Origin: Cephalotus follicularis
Taxonomy: Eukaryota; Streptophyta; Magnoliopsida; Oxalidales; Cephalotaceae
DNA length: 64,000 nucleotides
Assembly: GCA_001972305.1 (NCBI GenBank)
Contig: BDDD01000275.1
Coordinates: 310,001-374,000 of the forward strand
Direction of reading: 5' to 3'
Each line of letters starts with the position of its first letter. Position 1 is the stretch's first letter. The position numbers and the translations under genes are program-made. Under the pieces are notes generated by a model, which was given only the letters and a program-made list of their open reading frames with translations, made no database searches and had not been told where the DNA came from. Shown in pieces: positions 9,790 to 21,800 of this stretch.

Positions 9790-10752
9790 GTGCCTGAATG
9801 ATAGGAGCGGAAGTGAGCTCTTTCTTTAAGCGATCAAATGCTACAAGGCACTCATCAGAGAAAACAAAATCTTGATCCTTCGCTAGGAGCGAAGTCAAGG
9901 GGCGTGTGACCTTGCTAAAATCCTTGATGAACCTTCGATAAAAACCCGCATGTCCGAGGAATGCTCGGATATCTTTCACATTACGAGGTGGAGGTAAATG
10001 CTTGATGACTTCAATTTTCGCTTTATCTATTTGAATTCCTTCTTTTGACACTACATGTCCAAGAACGATGCCCTTCTTTACCATGAAATTGCACTTTTCC
10101 CAATTAAGCACCAAATTCTTCTCTCGACTTCTTTCAAGTACTAATTTTAGGTGATGAAGGCATTGAGAAAATGAGGAACCATGTACAGAAAAGTCATCCA
10201 TGAACACTTCAAGAAAGTCTTCCACCATGTCGGAGAAAATACTCATCATGCACCTTTGGAAGGTAGCGGGAGCATTGCATAAGCGAAACGGCATGCGCCA
10301 GTAAGCAAATGATCCGAAAGGGCATGTGAACGTGGTTTTCTCTTGATCTTGCGGGGCGATGGGAATTTGATTGTATCCGAAGTACCCATCGAGAAAACAA
10401 TAATACTCATGACCAGCCAACCTATCTAGCATTTGATCGATAAACGGAAGTGGAAAATGATCCTTCCAGGTTGCTGTATTCAACTTTCGGTAGTTAATGC
10501 ACACCCTCCATCCAGTTTGGATTTTTGTAAATCATTAGTGGAGGATTGCACTATCGTTACTCTGGATTTCTTTGGGACAACGTGGATGGGACTCACCCAT
10601 TGACTATCCGAATTGGGGTAGATGATCCCATTGTCCAGCCACTTCAAGATTTCTTTTTGGATGGCTTCTTTTATCAAGGAATTTGCTCTTCGCTGAGGTT
10701 CTCTAGAAGGTTTGGATCCTTCTATGAGATTTATGCGATGCTCGCCAATTGA
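9790..10752 (-). pseudogene. pol: Reverse transcriptase of element B, cut by element A
   Basis: Continues the gag-protease frame after the TGA at 10762. The N-terminal part (IHRINLIEG, QKEILKWLDNGIIYPNSDSQ, IHVVPKK) is in that frame; a 1-nt indel near an A run at ~10530 shifts the rest to the frame opening at 10504. RT motifs include RKLNTAT, FPLPFIDQMLDRLAGHEYY, NAPATFQRCM and the catalytic FMDD (residues 101-104 from 10504), then LGHVVSKEGI and FLGHAGFYRRFIKDFSK in the connection. Changes at usually conserved positions include Trp for Arg in TATWKD, Phe for Ser in LDGYFGYNQI and Arg for Gly in MPFRLCNAPA. RT sequence ends at the target site of element A (9790-9794); the open frame runs on into A's LTR without meaning. 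Confidence 0.9.
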
Positions 10753-10761
10753 AGGGCTAAT

Positions 10762-13455
10762 TCATTTGATGTTAGCCATCGTCCAACCAATTGCCTCTTT
10801 GTTTTCTTTGAGTAGGTCTATAACCTCCTCTTCCTGGCTGGGAGTAAGATCAGATGAAATAATAACAGGAAGAGTTTGGTTTTCACCGAGAAATGAGTAT
10901 TTCAACGTATAGGGCAATTCTTTGAGTTCAAGTTTCAGAGGCTCCTCAATTGATGGTTTAGGCAAGGATGTGGACAAGGGGCCCACTGGCTCTAATGGCT
11001 CCATACTAAACACATCAACGAAATAACCTCCATCGACATCCTCTAAATCCCGCATGCAATCATTAAAACTTCCATCAAAATCAATGTCAAAGTGTGTCTC
11101 AATATAATCGGGAAATGCATGGATTGCATTCAATTCATCAAAATCAGTGGAATTCTTACCCAATCGGAAAACATTAAAGTCAACGGACGTATTTCCAAAG
11201 TTTAATCTCATAAAACCAATTCGATAATTGATTAACGCATTGCTTGTAGTGAGGAAAGGTCTACCAAGGATAACCGGAATTTGATCATTTAAGTTTGCAA
11301 TAGGCTGGGTGTCTAAGACGACGAAGTCGGCAGGGAAAAAAAACTCTTCAACCTTTATCAACACATCCTCGATTTTTCCTCGCGGCACCTTCACAGACCT
11401 ATTTGCTAATTGCAATGTCATCGTGGTTGGTCTTAACTCTCCTAATCCAAGCTTCTCATAAACCGATGATGGTAATAAGTTCACAGTTGGTCCTATATCG
11501 AGCAAGGCATGCTCAATTTTCGTGTTTCCAATAACACAAGAGATTGTTGGGCAGCCAGGATCTTTATACTTTCGCATCATGGGTTGCGAAAACAATGCAC
11601 TAATGTTGGCTACCAAGAAAGCCTTTTTCGGAGTCTGAAGGATCCTCTTTTTCGTGGATAAGTATTTAAGGACTTTTGCATAAGAGGGCACCTGTTCAAT
11701 GGCTTCAAGCAATGAAATATTGATTTGGAATTGCTTAAATGTTTCGATGATCTTTTCCATTGCTGGGGCTTTCTTGCTTTGCAATCTTTTTGGAAAGGGA
11801 GCTGGTGGGTCAAGTGAACGCTTTGGCGCTTCAACCAGTTGTTTCTTCTTCTCATCCTCTTCTTCATTCCTCAATTCATCGTGCGCATTCAATTGCATGG
11901 GTTGCACTGATGGGTCAATCAATAATTCTTGTGGCTGTTCTTGCGCCAAGGGTTCCTCCATTTGTTCGCTTACGTTCTCCGTTTGATCCGCTGGATGGTA
12001 TTCAGTTCCATTCCTTAGGGAAAAAACTTGTTTTGATGGACCTGAGGAGGAAGCTGAATTTTGCGGGTTTACAGGTTGTTGGAATTGAGCGGAATGGTTT
12101 AAGGTAGTCCTAGGATTCGGGTCGGATTGTGAGGGCATTTTTCCTTTTTCTCTTTCGTGCAGAGCGGATGCTAGTTGTGAAATTTGTTTTTCCATGTTAT
12201 GCTGACTAGTCATCACAGTGCTCATCAGAAGTTCCATGCTCTTTTCTAACGACGACATCCTAGATGTATCATCCCTTTGGTTTGGCAAGCTTGATGGTTG
12301 TTGATTCGAGAATTGATTTTGTGGTGGGAAGGATAGTTGAATAGTGTTTGAATTTTGGGAGCTCCTTGGAAATGTCTGCTGTGGGGCAGACTGGCTAGGG
12401 AAGCTCGAAGGTTGTCCCGAAAAGTGTGGAGGTGGGGCACCAATGCTAGAAGGCTGCCCCGAAAAGCTGGATTGTCCTCGCATGTTTTGCCCTTGACTCC
12501 ATGAGAAGTTTGGATGATTTCGCCAACCCGGATTGTAAGTGTTACTATACGGGTTGTATTGGTTCATAGCAGACACATTCTCAGGAGTATATTGGCTGTC
12601 AATATAGTTTTGGCATTCTTCAAAAACATTGTTCGGGGACTGACACCAAGAACACATAGGGGTGCTTTGATCGATTTGATTTACTTGTGTTGAACCCCTA
12701 AGCAACGACTCTATTCTCTTGAGGTGGTTATCTAACTGTGCCTCGAGCGTAACTGCTCCTTCTATAACGTACCCTTTATTTGGTAATGCTCTCTCAGAAA
12801 CTTGAGTGGACTCCCACTCCCTAGTTCGCTCACCCAAATCTAAAAGGAAATTCCATACCTCGTTTTCATCAATATAAGAGGTGAACCCATCGGGACACAT
12901 AGATTCGACCAATTGCTTGGTCTGGTAGTCGATCCCTTCGTAGATGATTTGGCATAAATGCCACGTGTTCAAGCCATGATGAGGACACTCTAAGAGAAGA
13001 TCCTTAAAATGTTCCATACACCTAGAAAACGTTTCATTGGGTTTTTGATGAAACTGGAGAATTTCGTTCCTAAGTTTATTGGTTTTATGAAGTGGAAAGA
13101 AATTCTTTAGGAATGAGACAGTGAACTGATCCCAAGTGGAGATGGAATTAGTTGGGAGACTATAGAGCCATTTCCTAGCTCCGTCTTTAAGAGAAAAATT
13201 TGTGAATCGCAACTTAATATCATCATCAGATAGTTGCTGAAGTTTCATAAGGGCACATACCTCCTCAAACTCGCGAAGGAAGAGATATGCATCCTCATTG
13301 GGTACACCACGAAAGTGCGAGAGCATGCTAATGAACTGTGATTCTAACTCAAAATTGTTCCCGTTAGGTACAGGAAATAGGATACTGGATGGTTGCGCTG
13401 TCCTAGCGGGGTAGAATTTATCGCGGAGAGTTTGAAGTGGCCGTGCGTCCGCCAT
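10762..13455 (-). pseudogene. gag-pro: Gag-protease polyprotein of element B
   Basis: 897 open codons from ATG 13455; an upstream in-frame ATG used in A is blocked in B by a TAG (TCG in A). Order: gag core (~30-190), zinc knuckle 268-281, NPYSNTYNPGWRNHPNFSW (~301-319), Q/S/P-rich linker, probable coiled coil (~395-432), acidic/basic segment (~495-565) and aspartic protease with active site D653-I-G. The knuckle reads CSWCQSPNNVFEEC, so its zinc-binding His is Asn. The protease loop is DIGPT rather than DLGAS. Both suggest loss of function despite the long open frame. A TGA at the end (10762-10764), where related elements usually have Gly, separates it from RT in the same frame; it could be decay or a gag-pol stop, and I favour decay. 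Confidence 0.9.
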
Positions 13456-13861
13456 TGGTCTTGGTTGATTAATTCTTTCTAAGCGATGGTTTGGACCACG
13501 TACCTAATCGTTCATAAACTAACTTAGATGGAATCCTAAACTAATGGTAAAAATTAAACTAAGCTTATGAAGAGAATTAACTTAGCAAAATTAGGGTTTG
13601 TTAAAAGCTTATGCAAAGATTATGAAAATTTGTTTTTAATGCTTATGCAATTACCTAATTAAACTAAACTAACGGAAACACAAAGGTCAAGGCAAGAAAC
13701 CTAATTATCTAAGTTAGTAAATTGTTAAAGATTATGCAAATGAGGTTAGGGTTTGTTAAACGTTAAGCTGAACCTATTTAAACTAAATTAGAATTGTTAG
13801 AAAAACACAAAAATAAATACTACGAATCAGTCGAATAAATTTAAACTAATTTAAAACATTT
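13456..13861 (-). other. Untranslated leader of element B
   Basis: AT-rich, non-coding. Contains the family's leader repeats (clearest near 13690-13800) and extra AT-rich sequence at 13520-13680 that is absent or much diverged in A and C. Confidence 0.55.
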
Positions 13862-13878
13862 CCCCGACAATGGCGCCG
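13862..13878 (-). other. Decayed tRNA-Asp primer-binding site (element B)
   Basis: Plus-strand CCCCGACAATGGCGCCG differs at three positions from the site in A and C. Two are G-to-A on the plus strand. B is thus probably older or longer inactive. Confidence 0.75.
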
Positions 13879-14255
13879 AAAACTTGTTCACTTAAAAAGA
13901 ATATGATGTTTTAAAATTTATAGCCGCAAGTGCATGGATCTTGCAGTAACAGGTCGAACACAGGGAAACGTAAACTAGTTATATTCTATCCAACTTAGGC
14001 GAAGTATACCAAATTTGAGCCAAACTACTAAAAACTACTCCTAATTATGCAAAATAAAATAAATAATCAAAACAAGAAATTAAGACGTTGATAATTGAAA
14101 ACAATGAATTCGAAATACTAAGAAATAAAGCATGCAATTAATAAAAGTGAAGAGAATATATAATTAAGAAACGGTTTTGGGGGAGAGAAACTCACCGTAG
14201 ATTGTATTGAACAATTCCATTGAGTTGAACGATCATACCTTGATAAATAACGGTA

Positions 14256-14412
14256 GCTAGGTCTATACGGAGTGCGGTGGTGATGACAAGATGTATGAGT
14301 AGACATGCTAGGTCTATACGGAGTATGGCAACAGCGGCGGCAAGACGTATGAGTAGACATGCTAGGTCTATACGAAGTGTGTTAATTGCGACGAATCGTA
14401 TGAGTAGACTCC
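14256..14412 (-). repeat. Three 51-54-bp tandem repeats in the LTR (element B)
   Basis: Copies begin at 14256, 14307 and 14361 with GCTAGGTCTATACG. The spacer between copies two and three has GGCAACAGCGGCGGCAAGA, the form shared with D. Confidence 0.75.
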
Positions 14413-14707
14413 GTTGAATTAAGCACCATTTATTCACCAATTTTTAGCTTCACCGACAAGATGTTTGTGTATTTTAATCAGACAGACAAAGTGTGTGTAA
14501 AGGCAGAAATATTGAAGAACAAATCAAATATTCAAGGATTTTTATTGATTGAATTGAAACAATAACAATCTAGGCTTTGTTCTTCCCCCAAACCTTAAAA
14601 AGTTTAGCTACTCAACATTGTTAAACAAAACTAAATTGATAAAGAGAAACTAGGGTTCTACAGCCTCTACTTACACTACACACTTGATTTGGCCAGATAT
14701 ATGTTGC

Positions 14708-14714
14708 TTATATA
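14708..14714 (-). promoter_or_regulatory. LTR TATA box (element B)
   Basis: Minus-strand TATATAA about 597 nt from the LTR sense start, equivalent to 9201-9207 in A. Confidence 0.5.
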
Positions 14715-14797
14715 CTACAAAGCTAATCAAAAACGGAAATAAAGCAATCCTAGTTACAAAATATGGCAAAAAATCCAACTTTCTATTTCTGCTGCAG

Positions 14798-15096
14798 AGG
14801 AAGACGTCGACTTCTTATGAAAGAAATCGATGTCTTCTTGTAAAAGTCGAGTTTTGCTGAGATGCGCATGAAAGACGTCGACTTCTTTTATGAAAGACGT
14901 CGATGTCTTTTGCTCCAAAAGTTACAGGTCAATTTTGCACAAAGACATCGATGTGTAGGTTGAAAGACATCGATCCCTCCTTCATAGCTCTTTGCATTGC
15001 TCAGAAAAGACGTCGATCTCTTCTTAAGGACGTCGACGCTTTTTGTCCAACCCAGAAAGGACATCGATGCTTATGAAAGGAGTCGACTTCTTTTGC
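14798..15096 (-). promoter_or_regulatory. Cluster of ~10 GACGTCGA motifs in U3 (element B)
   Basis: About ten copies of AAAGACGTCGA(C/T) or decayed forms such as GACATCGAT, in the same LTR region and in similar number to element A. Confidence 0.5.
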
Positions 15097-15311
15097 TCTG
15101 TTTTTCAATTCTTCAATCTTTACAATTAAAGGCTCCAATTTGCATAACTTTGGGTAGTATTCTCACACTTTGGTTATTTAGCTCTTTTACCTGAAAATCA
15201 TTAAGACACAACCAAAGTAGTCTTTTCCAAGGCATAAAAATATCACAAATAACGCATTAAAAACAACACATTTTTATGCTAAACAAAAACAACACATTTT
15301 TATGCTAAACA

Positions 15312-18300
15312 GTATGGACCTTGGCTCGTGGAAGGCCAATTGACTTTCATATGTGCCAAGGGTGCTGTGTTTGAGTTAAGCAATTGTCAAGTTTGCATCC
15401 TAAGAGCCAAACATGAGGCTCTTGGCTTTCTGGAGGCCAAATGCCCTTCTTATATGCCATGGTGAAGAGTTTGACATAAGAATACTTAAATTGTCTTCCT
15501 AAACACAAAAAATGAGGTCAAGGCTTCCAGTAGGCTAAATAACCTTCTCGTGTGCCAATGGTAAAGTGTTTGACTGAATGAAGGCTTAAACTGACTTTCT
15601 AGACACCAAACATGAGTCCTTTGGCCCATAGCAGGAGAAATCACTTATATGTGCCACGGTATATGTGTTTGACTTAACGAAGGCACATATTACCTTCCTA
15701 GGAGCAAACCATAAGGTCCTTGACTCCTAGAAGGTTAAATGACTTTCATATGTGCCAAGGGTGAATTGTTTGAGTTAAGGAATGGTCAAATTGCCATCTT
15801 AAGTGCAAAACATGAGGCGCTCGGCTTCCGGTAGGCAAATGCCCTTCTTATGTGCCTTGGTAAAGAGTTTGACTTAAGAAATTTTTAAATTGCCTTCCTA
15901 AGTGCCAAAAATGAAGCCATGGGTTTGAAAGGCTAAATGAGCTTCTTATGTGCCAAGGGTGAAGTGTTTGACTGAATGAAGGCTTAAATTGAGTTTCTAG
16001 ACACCAAAAATGAGTCATTTGGTCTTTAGCAGGCCAAATCACTTATACGTGCTACCGTTTAAGTGTTTGACTTAACGAATGCACATATTTCCTTCCTAAG
16101 TACAAAACATAAGGACCTTTGCTCCTTGAAGGCCAAATGACTTTCATATGTACCAAGGGTGAAGTGTTTGAGTTAAAGAATGGTATAATTGCCATTCTAT
16201 GTGCCAAATATGAGGCTCTCGATTTCCGGGAGGCCAAATGCCCTTCTTATATGCCTTTGTAAAGAGTTTGTTTTCAGAAATGCTTAAATTCCCTTCCTAA
16301 TTTCAAAAAATGAGGCCTTGGCTTCCAGAAGGCCAAAATGACCTTCTTATGTGCCAATGGTAAAGTGTTTGACTGAATGAAGGCTTATATTGACTTTGTA
16401 GAAACCAAACATGAGTCCTTTGTCCTCTAGCAGGCCAAATCACTTATATGTGCCACAGTTTAAGTGTTAAACTTAACGTAGCCACATATTACCTTCCTAA
16501 GTGCAAAACATAACGACTTGGATCCAGGAAGGCCAAATGACGTTCATATGAGAGAAGGGTGAAGCATTTGAGTTATGAAATGGTCAAATTAGCATCCCAA
16601 GTACCAAACATGAGGCTCTTAGCTTTTGGGACACCAAATGCCCTTCTGATGTGCCTTGGTAAAGAGTTTGACTTAAGAAATGCTTAAATTGCCTTCCTAA
16701 GTGCGAAAAATGATGTCATTGCTTCCAGTAGACAAAATGACCTTCTTATGTGGCATTAGTGAAGTGTTTGACTGAATGAATGCTTAAATTGACTTTCTAG
16801 ACACCAAAGATAAGTCCTTTGGTCTCTAGCAGGCCAAATCACTTATAGGTGCCACGGTTTAAGTGTTTGACTTAACGAAGGCACATATTTCCTCCCTAAG
16901 AGCAAAACATAAGGTCCTTGGCTCCTTGAAGGCCAAATAACTTTCATATGTGCCAAGGGTGAAGTGTTCAAGTTAAGGAATGGTCAAATTGCCATCCTAA
17001 GTGCCAAAAATGAGGCTCTTAGCTTTCGGGAGGTCAAATACCCTTGTTCTGTGCCTTGGTAAAAATTTTGACACAAGAAATGCTTAAATTGCCTTCCTAA
17101 GTGTCATAATTGAGGTCATGGCTTCTAGAAGGTTAAATGAACTTGTAATGTCCCAAGGGTGAAGTGTTTGACTACATGAAGGCTGAAATTGACCTTATAG
17201 ACACCAAATATGAGTCCTTTGGTCTTTAGCAGGCCAAATAATATATACGTGCTACGGTTCAAGTGTTTGACTTAACAAAGGCACGTATTTCCTTTCTAAG
17301 TGCAAAACATAAGGACCTTGGCTCCTTGAAGGCCAAACGACTTTCATATGTGCCAAGGGTGATGTGTTTGAGTTAAGGAATTGTCAAATTGCAATCCTAA
17401 GTGCCAAATATGAGGCTCTCGGTTTTCGGGAGGCCAAATGCCCTTCTTATGTGCCTTTGTAAAGAGTTTGAGTTAAGAAATGCTTAAATTTCCTTCCTGT
17501 TGTCCAAAAATGATGCCATGGCTTACAAAAGGCTAAACGACCTTCTTATGTGCCAAGGGTAAAGTGTTTGACTGAATAAAGGCTTAAATTGACTTTTTAG
17601 ACACCAAAGAAGAGTCATTTGGTCTCTAGCATGCCAAATAATTAATATGTTCCACGGTTTAAGTGTTTGATTTAACGAAGTCACATATTTTATTCATAAG
17701 TGCAAAACATAAGGACCTTGGCTCCTAGAAGGCCAATTGACTTTCATATGTGCAAAGGGTGAATTGTTTGAGTTAAGGAATGGTCAAATTGCCATCCTAA
17801 CTATCAAACATGAAGCGCTTGGCTTCTGGGAGGCGAAATGCCCTTGTTATGTGCCTTAGTAAATAGTTTTAATTAAGAAATGATTAAATTGCCTTCCTAA
17901 TTGCCAAAAATGAGGCACTGGCTTCCTGAATGCTAAACGACCTTGTTATGTGCCAATGGTTCAGTGTTTGACTAAATGAAGGCTTAAATGAATTTTCTAG
18001 ACACCAAACATGAGTCCTTTAGCCTCTAGCAGAACAAATCACTTATATGTGCCATGGTTTACGTGTTTGACTTAACGCAGGCACATATTACCTTCCTAAG
18101 TGCAAAACATAAGGACCTTGGATCCTGGAAGGCCAAATGACCTTCATATGGGCTAAGGGTGAAGTGTTTGAGTTAAGAACTGTTGAACTTACCATCCTAA
18201 GTACCAAACATGAGGCTCTTGGATTTTGGGAGGCCAAATGCCCTTCTGATGTGCCTTGGTAAGAGTTTGACTTAAGAAATACTTAAATTGCCTTCCTAAG

Positions 18301-21300
18301 AGCCAAAAATGAGGCCATGGCTTCCCGAAGGCTAAATGACCTTGTTATGTGGCAATAGTGAAGTGTTGAATGAATGAAGGCTTAAATTGGCTTTCTACGC
18401 ACCAATGATGAGTCCTTCGGTCTCTAGCCAGACAAATCACTTATATCTACCATGGTTTAAGTGTTTGACTTAACAATGGCATATATTTCCTTCCTAAGAG
18501 TAAAACTTACGGACCTTGGCTCCTGAAGGCCAATTGACTGTCATATGTGCCAAGGGTCCTGTGTTTAAGTTAAGCAATTCTAAAATTTCCATCCTAAGAG
18601 CCAAACATTAGGCTCTTGGCTTTTGGGAGGCCAAATGCCCTTCTTATTTGCCTTGGTAAAGAGTGTGACTTAAGAACACTTAAATTGTCTTCCTAAGCGT
18701 AAAAATGAGGTCAAGGCTTCCAGAATGGTAAATAACATCTCATGTGACAATGGTGAAGTGATTGACTGAATGAAGGCTTAAATTGACTTTCTAGACACCA
18801 AACATGAGTGCTTTGGCCTCTAGTTGGTAAAATCACTTATGTGTGCCACAGTTTAAGTGTTTGACTTAACGAAGGCACATATTACGTTCCTAAGTGTAAA
18901 ACATAAGGACCATGGCTTCAGGAAGGCCAAATGACCTTCATATGTACAAACGGTGAAGTGTTTGAGTTAAGAAATGGCCAAATTTGCATCCTAAGTGCCA
19001 AACATGAGGCTCTTGGCTTCAAGGAGGACAAATTCCCTTCTTATGTTCCTTGGTAAAGAGATTGACTTAAGAAGAGCTTAAATTACCTTCCGAAGTGCCA
19101 CAAATGAGGCCATGGCTTCCAAAAGTCTAAATGAACTTCTTATGTGCCAAAGGTGAAGTTTTTGACTGAATGAAGGCTAAAATTGACTTTCTAGGCACCA
19201 AAGATGAGTCCTTTGGTGTCTAGCAGCCAAATCACTTATACGTGCCACGATTTAAGTGTTTTACTAAACGAAGGCACATATTTCCTTCCTAACTCCAAAA
19301 TATAAGGACCTTGGCTCCTGAAAGACCAATTGAATTTCCTATGTGCCAAGGGTGAAGTGTTTATGGATTTGTCAAATTGTCATCCTAAGTACCAAACATG
19401 AGGCTCTTCACTTCTGGGAGGCCAAATGCCCTTCTTATGTTCCTGAGTAAATAGTTTTACTTAAGAAATGCTTAAATTACCTTGCTAATTCCTAAAAATG
19501 AGACATTGGCTTCCCGAAGGGTAAATGACCTTCTTATGTGCCTTGGTAAAGAATTTGACTTAAGAAAATCTTAAATTACCTTCCTAAGTACCAAAAATGA
19601 GGCTACGGCTTCCAGAAGACTAAATGAACTTATTATGTGCCAAGGGTGATGTGTTTGACTGAATGATGGCTTAAATTGACTTTCTTGACACCAAAGATGA
19701 GTCCTTTGATCTCTAGCATGCCAAATCACTTATATGTGCCACGGTTTAAGCGTTTTGCTTAATTTAGGCATATATTTCCATCCTAAGTGAAAAACATAAG
19801 GACCTTAGATCATGGAAGGCCAAATGACTTTCATATGTGCCAAGGGTGAAGTGTTGAGTTAAGGAATGATCAAATTACCATTATAAGAGGAAAAAATGAG
19901 GCTCTTGGCTTTAGGGAGGCCAAATGGCCTTCTTATGTGCCTCGGTAAAGAGTTCGAGGTAAGAAATGCTTAAATTGCCTTCCTGAGAGCCAAAAATGAG
20001 GCCATGGCTTCCAGAAAGCTAAATGAACTTCTTGTGTGCCAAGGGTGAAATGTTTGACTGAATAACAGCTGAAATTGACTTTGTTGATACCAAAGATGAG
20101 TCCTTTGTCCTCTAGCGGGCCAAATCACTTATATGTGCCACGGTTTAAGTGTTTTACTTAACGAAGGCACATATTTCCATCCTAAGTACAAAACAATTGG
20201 ACCTTGGATCCTGAAAGGCCAAATGACTTTCATAAATGCCAAGCCTGAAGTGTTTGTGTTAAGGAATGGTCAAATTGCCATCCTAAGTGCCAAAAATTTG
20301 GCGCTTGGTTTTTGGGGGGCCAAATGGCCTTCTTATGTGCGCTGGTAAAGTGTTTGACTTATGAAATGCTTAAATTACGTTCTTCAGTGCCAAAAATGAG
20401 GCCATGGCTCCCAGAAGGCTAAATGAACTTCTTATTTTCCGATTGTGAAGTGTTTGACTGAATGAAGTCCTAAATTGACTTTTTAGACACCAAACATGAG
20501 TCATTTGGCCTATAGTAGGCCAAATGACTTATATGTGTCACGGTTTAAGTGTTTGACTTAACGTAGGCACATATTACATTCGTAAGTGCAAAACCTAAGG
20601 AACTTTGCTCCTAGAAGGCCAAATGACCTTCATATGTGCCAAGGGTAAAGTTTTTGAGTTAAGAAATGGTCAAATTGCCATCCTAACTGCCAAACATGAG
20701 GCTCTTTGATTTTTGGAGGCCAAATGCCCTACTTATGTGCCTTGGTAAAGAGTTCGATTTAAAAAATTCTTAAATTGCCTTCCTAAGTGCCAAAAATGAG
20801 GCCATTGCTTCCAGAAGGCTAAATGAACTTATTATGTGCCAAGGGTGAAGTGTTTGACTGAATGATGGGTTAAATTAACATTCTTGGTACCAAAGATGAG
20901 TCATTTGGTCTCTAACAGGCCAAATAACCTTTATGTGCCATGGTTTAAGTGTTTTACCTAACAAAGGCACATATTTCCATCATAAGTGCAAAACATAAGG
21001 GTGAAGTGTTTGAGTTAAGGAATGGTCAAATTACCTTCCTAAGTGCCAAAAATGAGGCTCTTTGATTTCGGGAGGCCAAATGGCCTTCTTTATGTGCCTT
21101 GGTAAAGAGTTGACTTGAGAAATGCTTAAATTGCCTTCCTGAGTGGCAAAAATGAGGCCATGGCTTTCAGAAGGCTAAATGAACTTGTTATGTGACAAGG
21201 GTGAAGTGGTTGACTGAATGACGGCTTAAATTTACTTTCTTGACACCAAAATTAGTCCTTTGGGCTCTAGCAGGCCAAACCACTTATATGTGCCCTAGTT

Positions 21301-21496
21301 TAAGTATTTTACTTAATAAAGGCACAAATTTCCATCCAAAGTGCAAAACATAAGGACCTTGGATCCTGGAAGGCCAAATGACTTTCATATGTGCCAAGGG
21401 TGAAATTTTAGAGTTAAAGAATGGTTAATCATATGTTCCAAGGGTGAAGTATTTGAGTTAAGGAATGGTCAAATTCCCATCCTAAGTGCCAAACAT
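15312..21496 (+). repeat. Hierarchical satellite array, block 1
   Basis: Four ~100-bp monomer types alternate in fixed order in a ~400-bp unit. They can be told by their openings: AGGACCTTGGCTCCTGGAAG, AGGCTCTTGGCTTCCGGGAG, AGGCCATGGCTTCCAGAAGG and AGTCCTTTGGCCTCTAGCAG. Each monomer splits into two ~50-bp halves. About 15 units are present, with frequent point differences. A loss of about 45 bp, close to a half-monomer, is visible near 21000. No gene: ORFs here follow the repeat and carry no domain. Confidence 0.95.
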
Positions 21497-21669
21497 GAGG
21501 TTGTAATAACCGCAAATTCAATTCGTGTACATTGTAATAATGATTAATAAAATGTGCACTCATTTGAATTTAATGTCCAATTATTATAATTTGTGATTGG
21601 TAATTGCTTGGGATGAATGGAGATGCAATTTGGTGAAAATCAAACTTAAGAAACCCTAAAACAACCATT

Positions 21670-21800
21670 CACAGCCGACTGCCACAGGGTGGAAGTCGAC
21701 TGCCTGGTTTATGAAGGGGCAGCCGACTGTCACAGGGGAGCAGTCGACTGCCTGATGCGTGCTGTGGACAGTCGACTGGCCAATGCATCCAGTCGACTGG
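21670..21800 (+). repeat. GCCGACTG/GTCGACTG motif cluster near the LTR start (element E)
   Basis: Six copies of (A)G(C/T)CGACTG within 130 bp. The equivalent but more decayed cluster is near 49803-49881 and 56960-57040 in the LTRs of F. Confidence 0.55.

Larger units (their letters stand above)
1840..15311 (-). mobile_element. Element B: outer Athila-like retrotransposon, interrupted by A
   Basis: Sense order from the right: 5' LTR 15311-13885, tRNA-Asp primer site, leader, gag-protease 13455-10762, RT 10752-9790, inserted element A (9789-4788), RNase H-integrase 4787-3182, then the gapped LTR. Its 5' LTR abuts satellite at 15312. The 3' boundary is uncertain: the only LTR at the expected place also fronts element C, and it belongs to a different LTR subtype from B's 5' LTR. 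Either C inserted at or near B's 3' end, or LTR recombination replaced it. Confidence 0.8.
13885..15311 (-). repeat. 5' LTR of element B, 1427 bp, long type
   Basis: TGTTCAC at 13885 to GCTAAACA ending 15311 (plus strand). It is the only full-length, ungapped LTR of this family in the window. It carries a ~110-bp AT-rich block (about 14015-14135) shared with D but absent from the LTRs at 1840 and 4788. The last 26 bp at the sense start are tandemly duplicated (15260-15310). An AATAAA lies on the minus strand at 14541-14546, about 165 nt downstream of the TATA, as a possible polyadenylation signal. Confidence 0.88.

Noticed and set aside
9380..9829. Plus-strand ORF of 149 codons with repeated KDVD/RRR motifs
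   Set aside because: Lies across the GACGTCGA cluster of element A's LTR, so the repetition is that of the motif.
11699..12107. Antisense Ser/Phe/Cys-rich ORFs over gag (also 6839-7294)
   Set aside because: Shadows of the charged and Gln-rich Gag-protease linker on the opposite strand.
20133..20348. ORFs of 60-100 codons in the satellite blocks (for example 30710-30991, 37500-37769, 40575-40787)
   Set aside because: They follow the repeat on both strands and change with each unit; no domain and no conserved frame.
15312..21496. Regular repeats resembling a CRISPR array
   Set aside because: Units are head-to-tail with no unique spacers, the period is ~100/400 bp and the context is a plant genome; it is a satellite.
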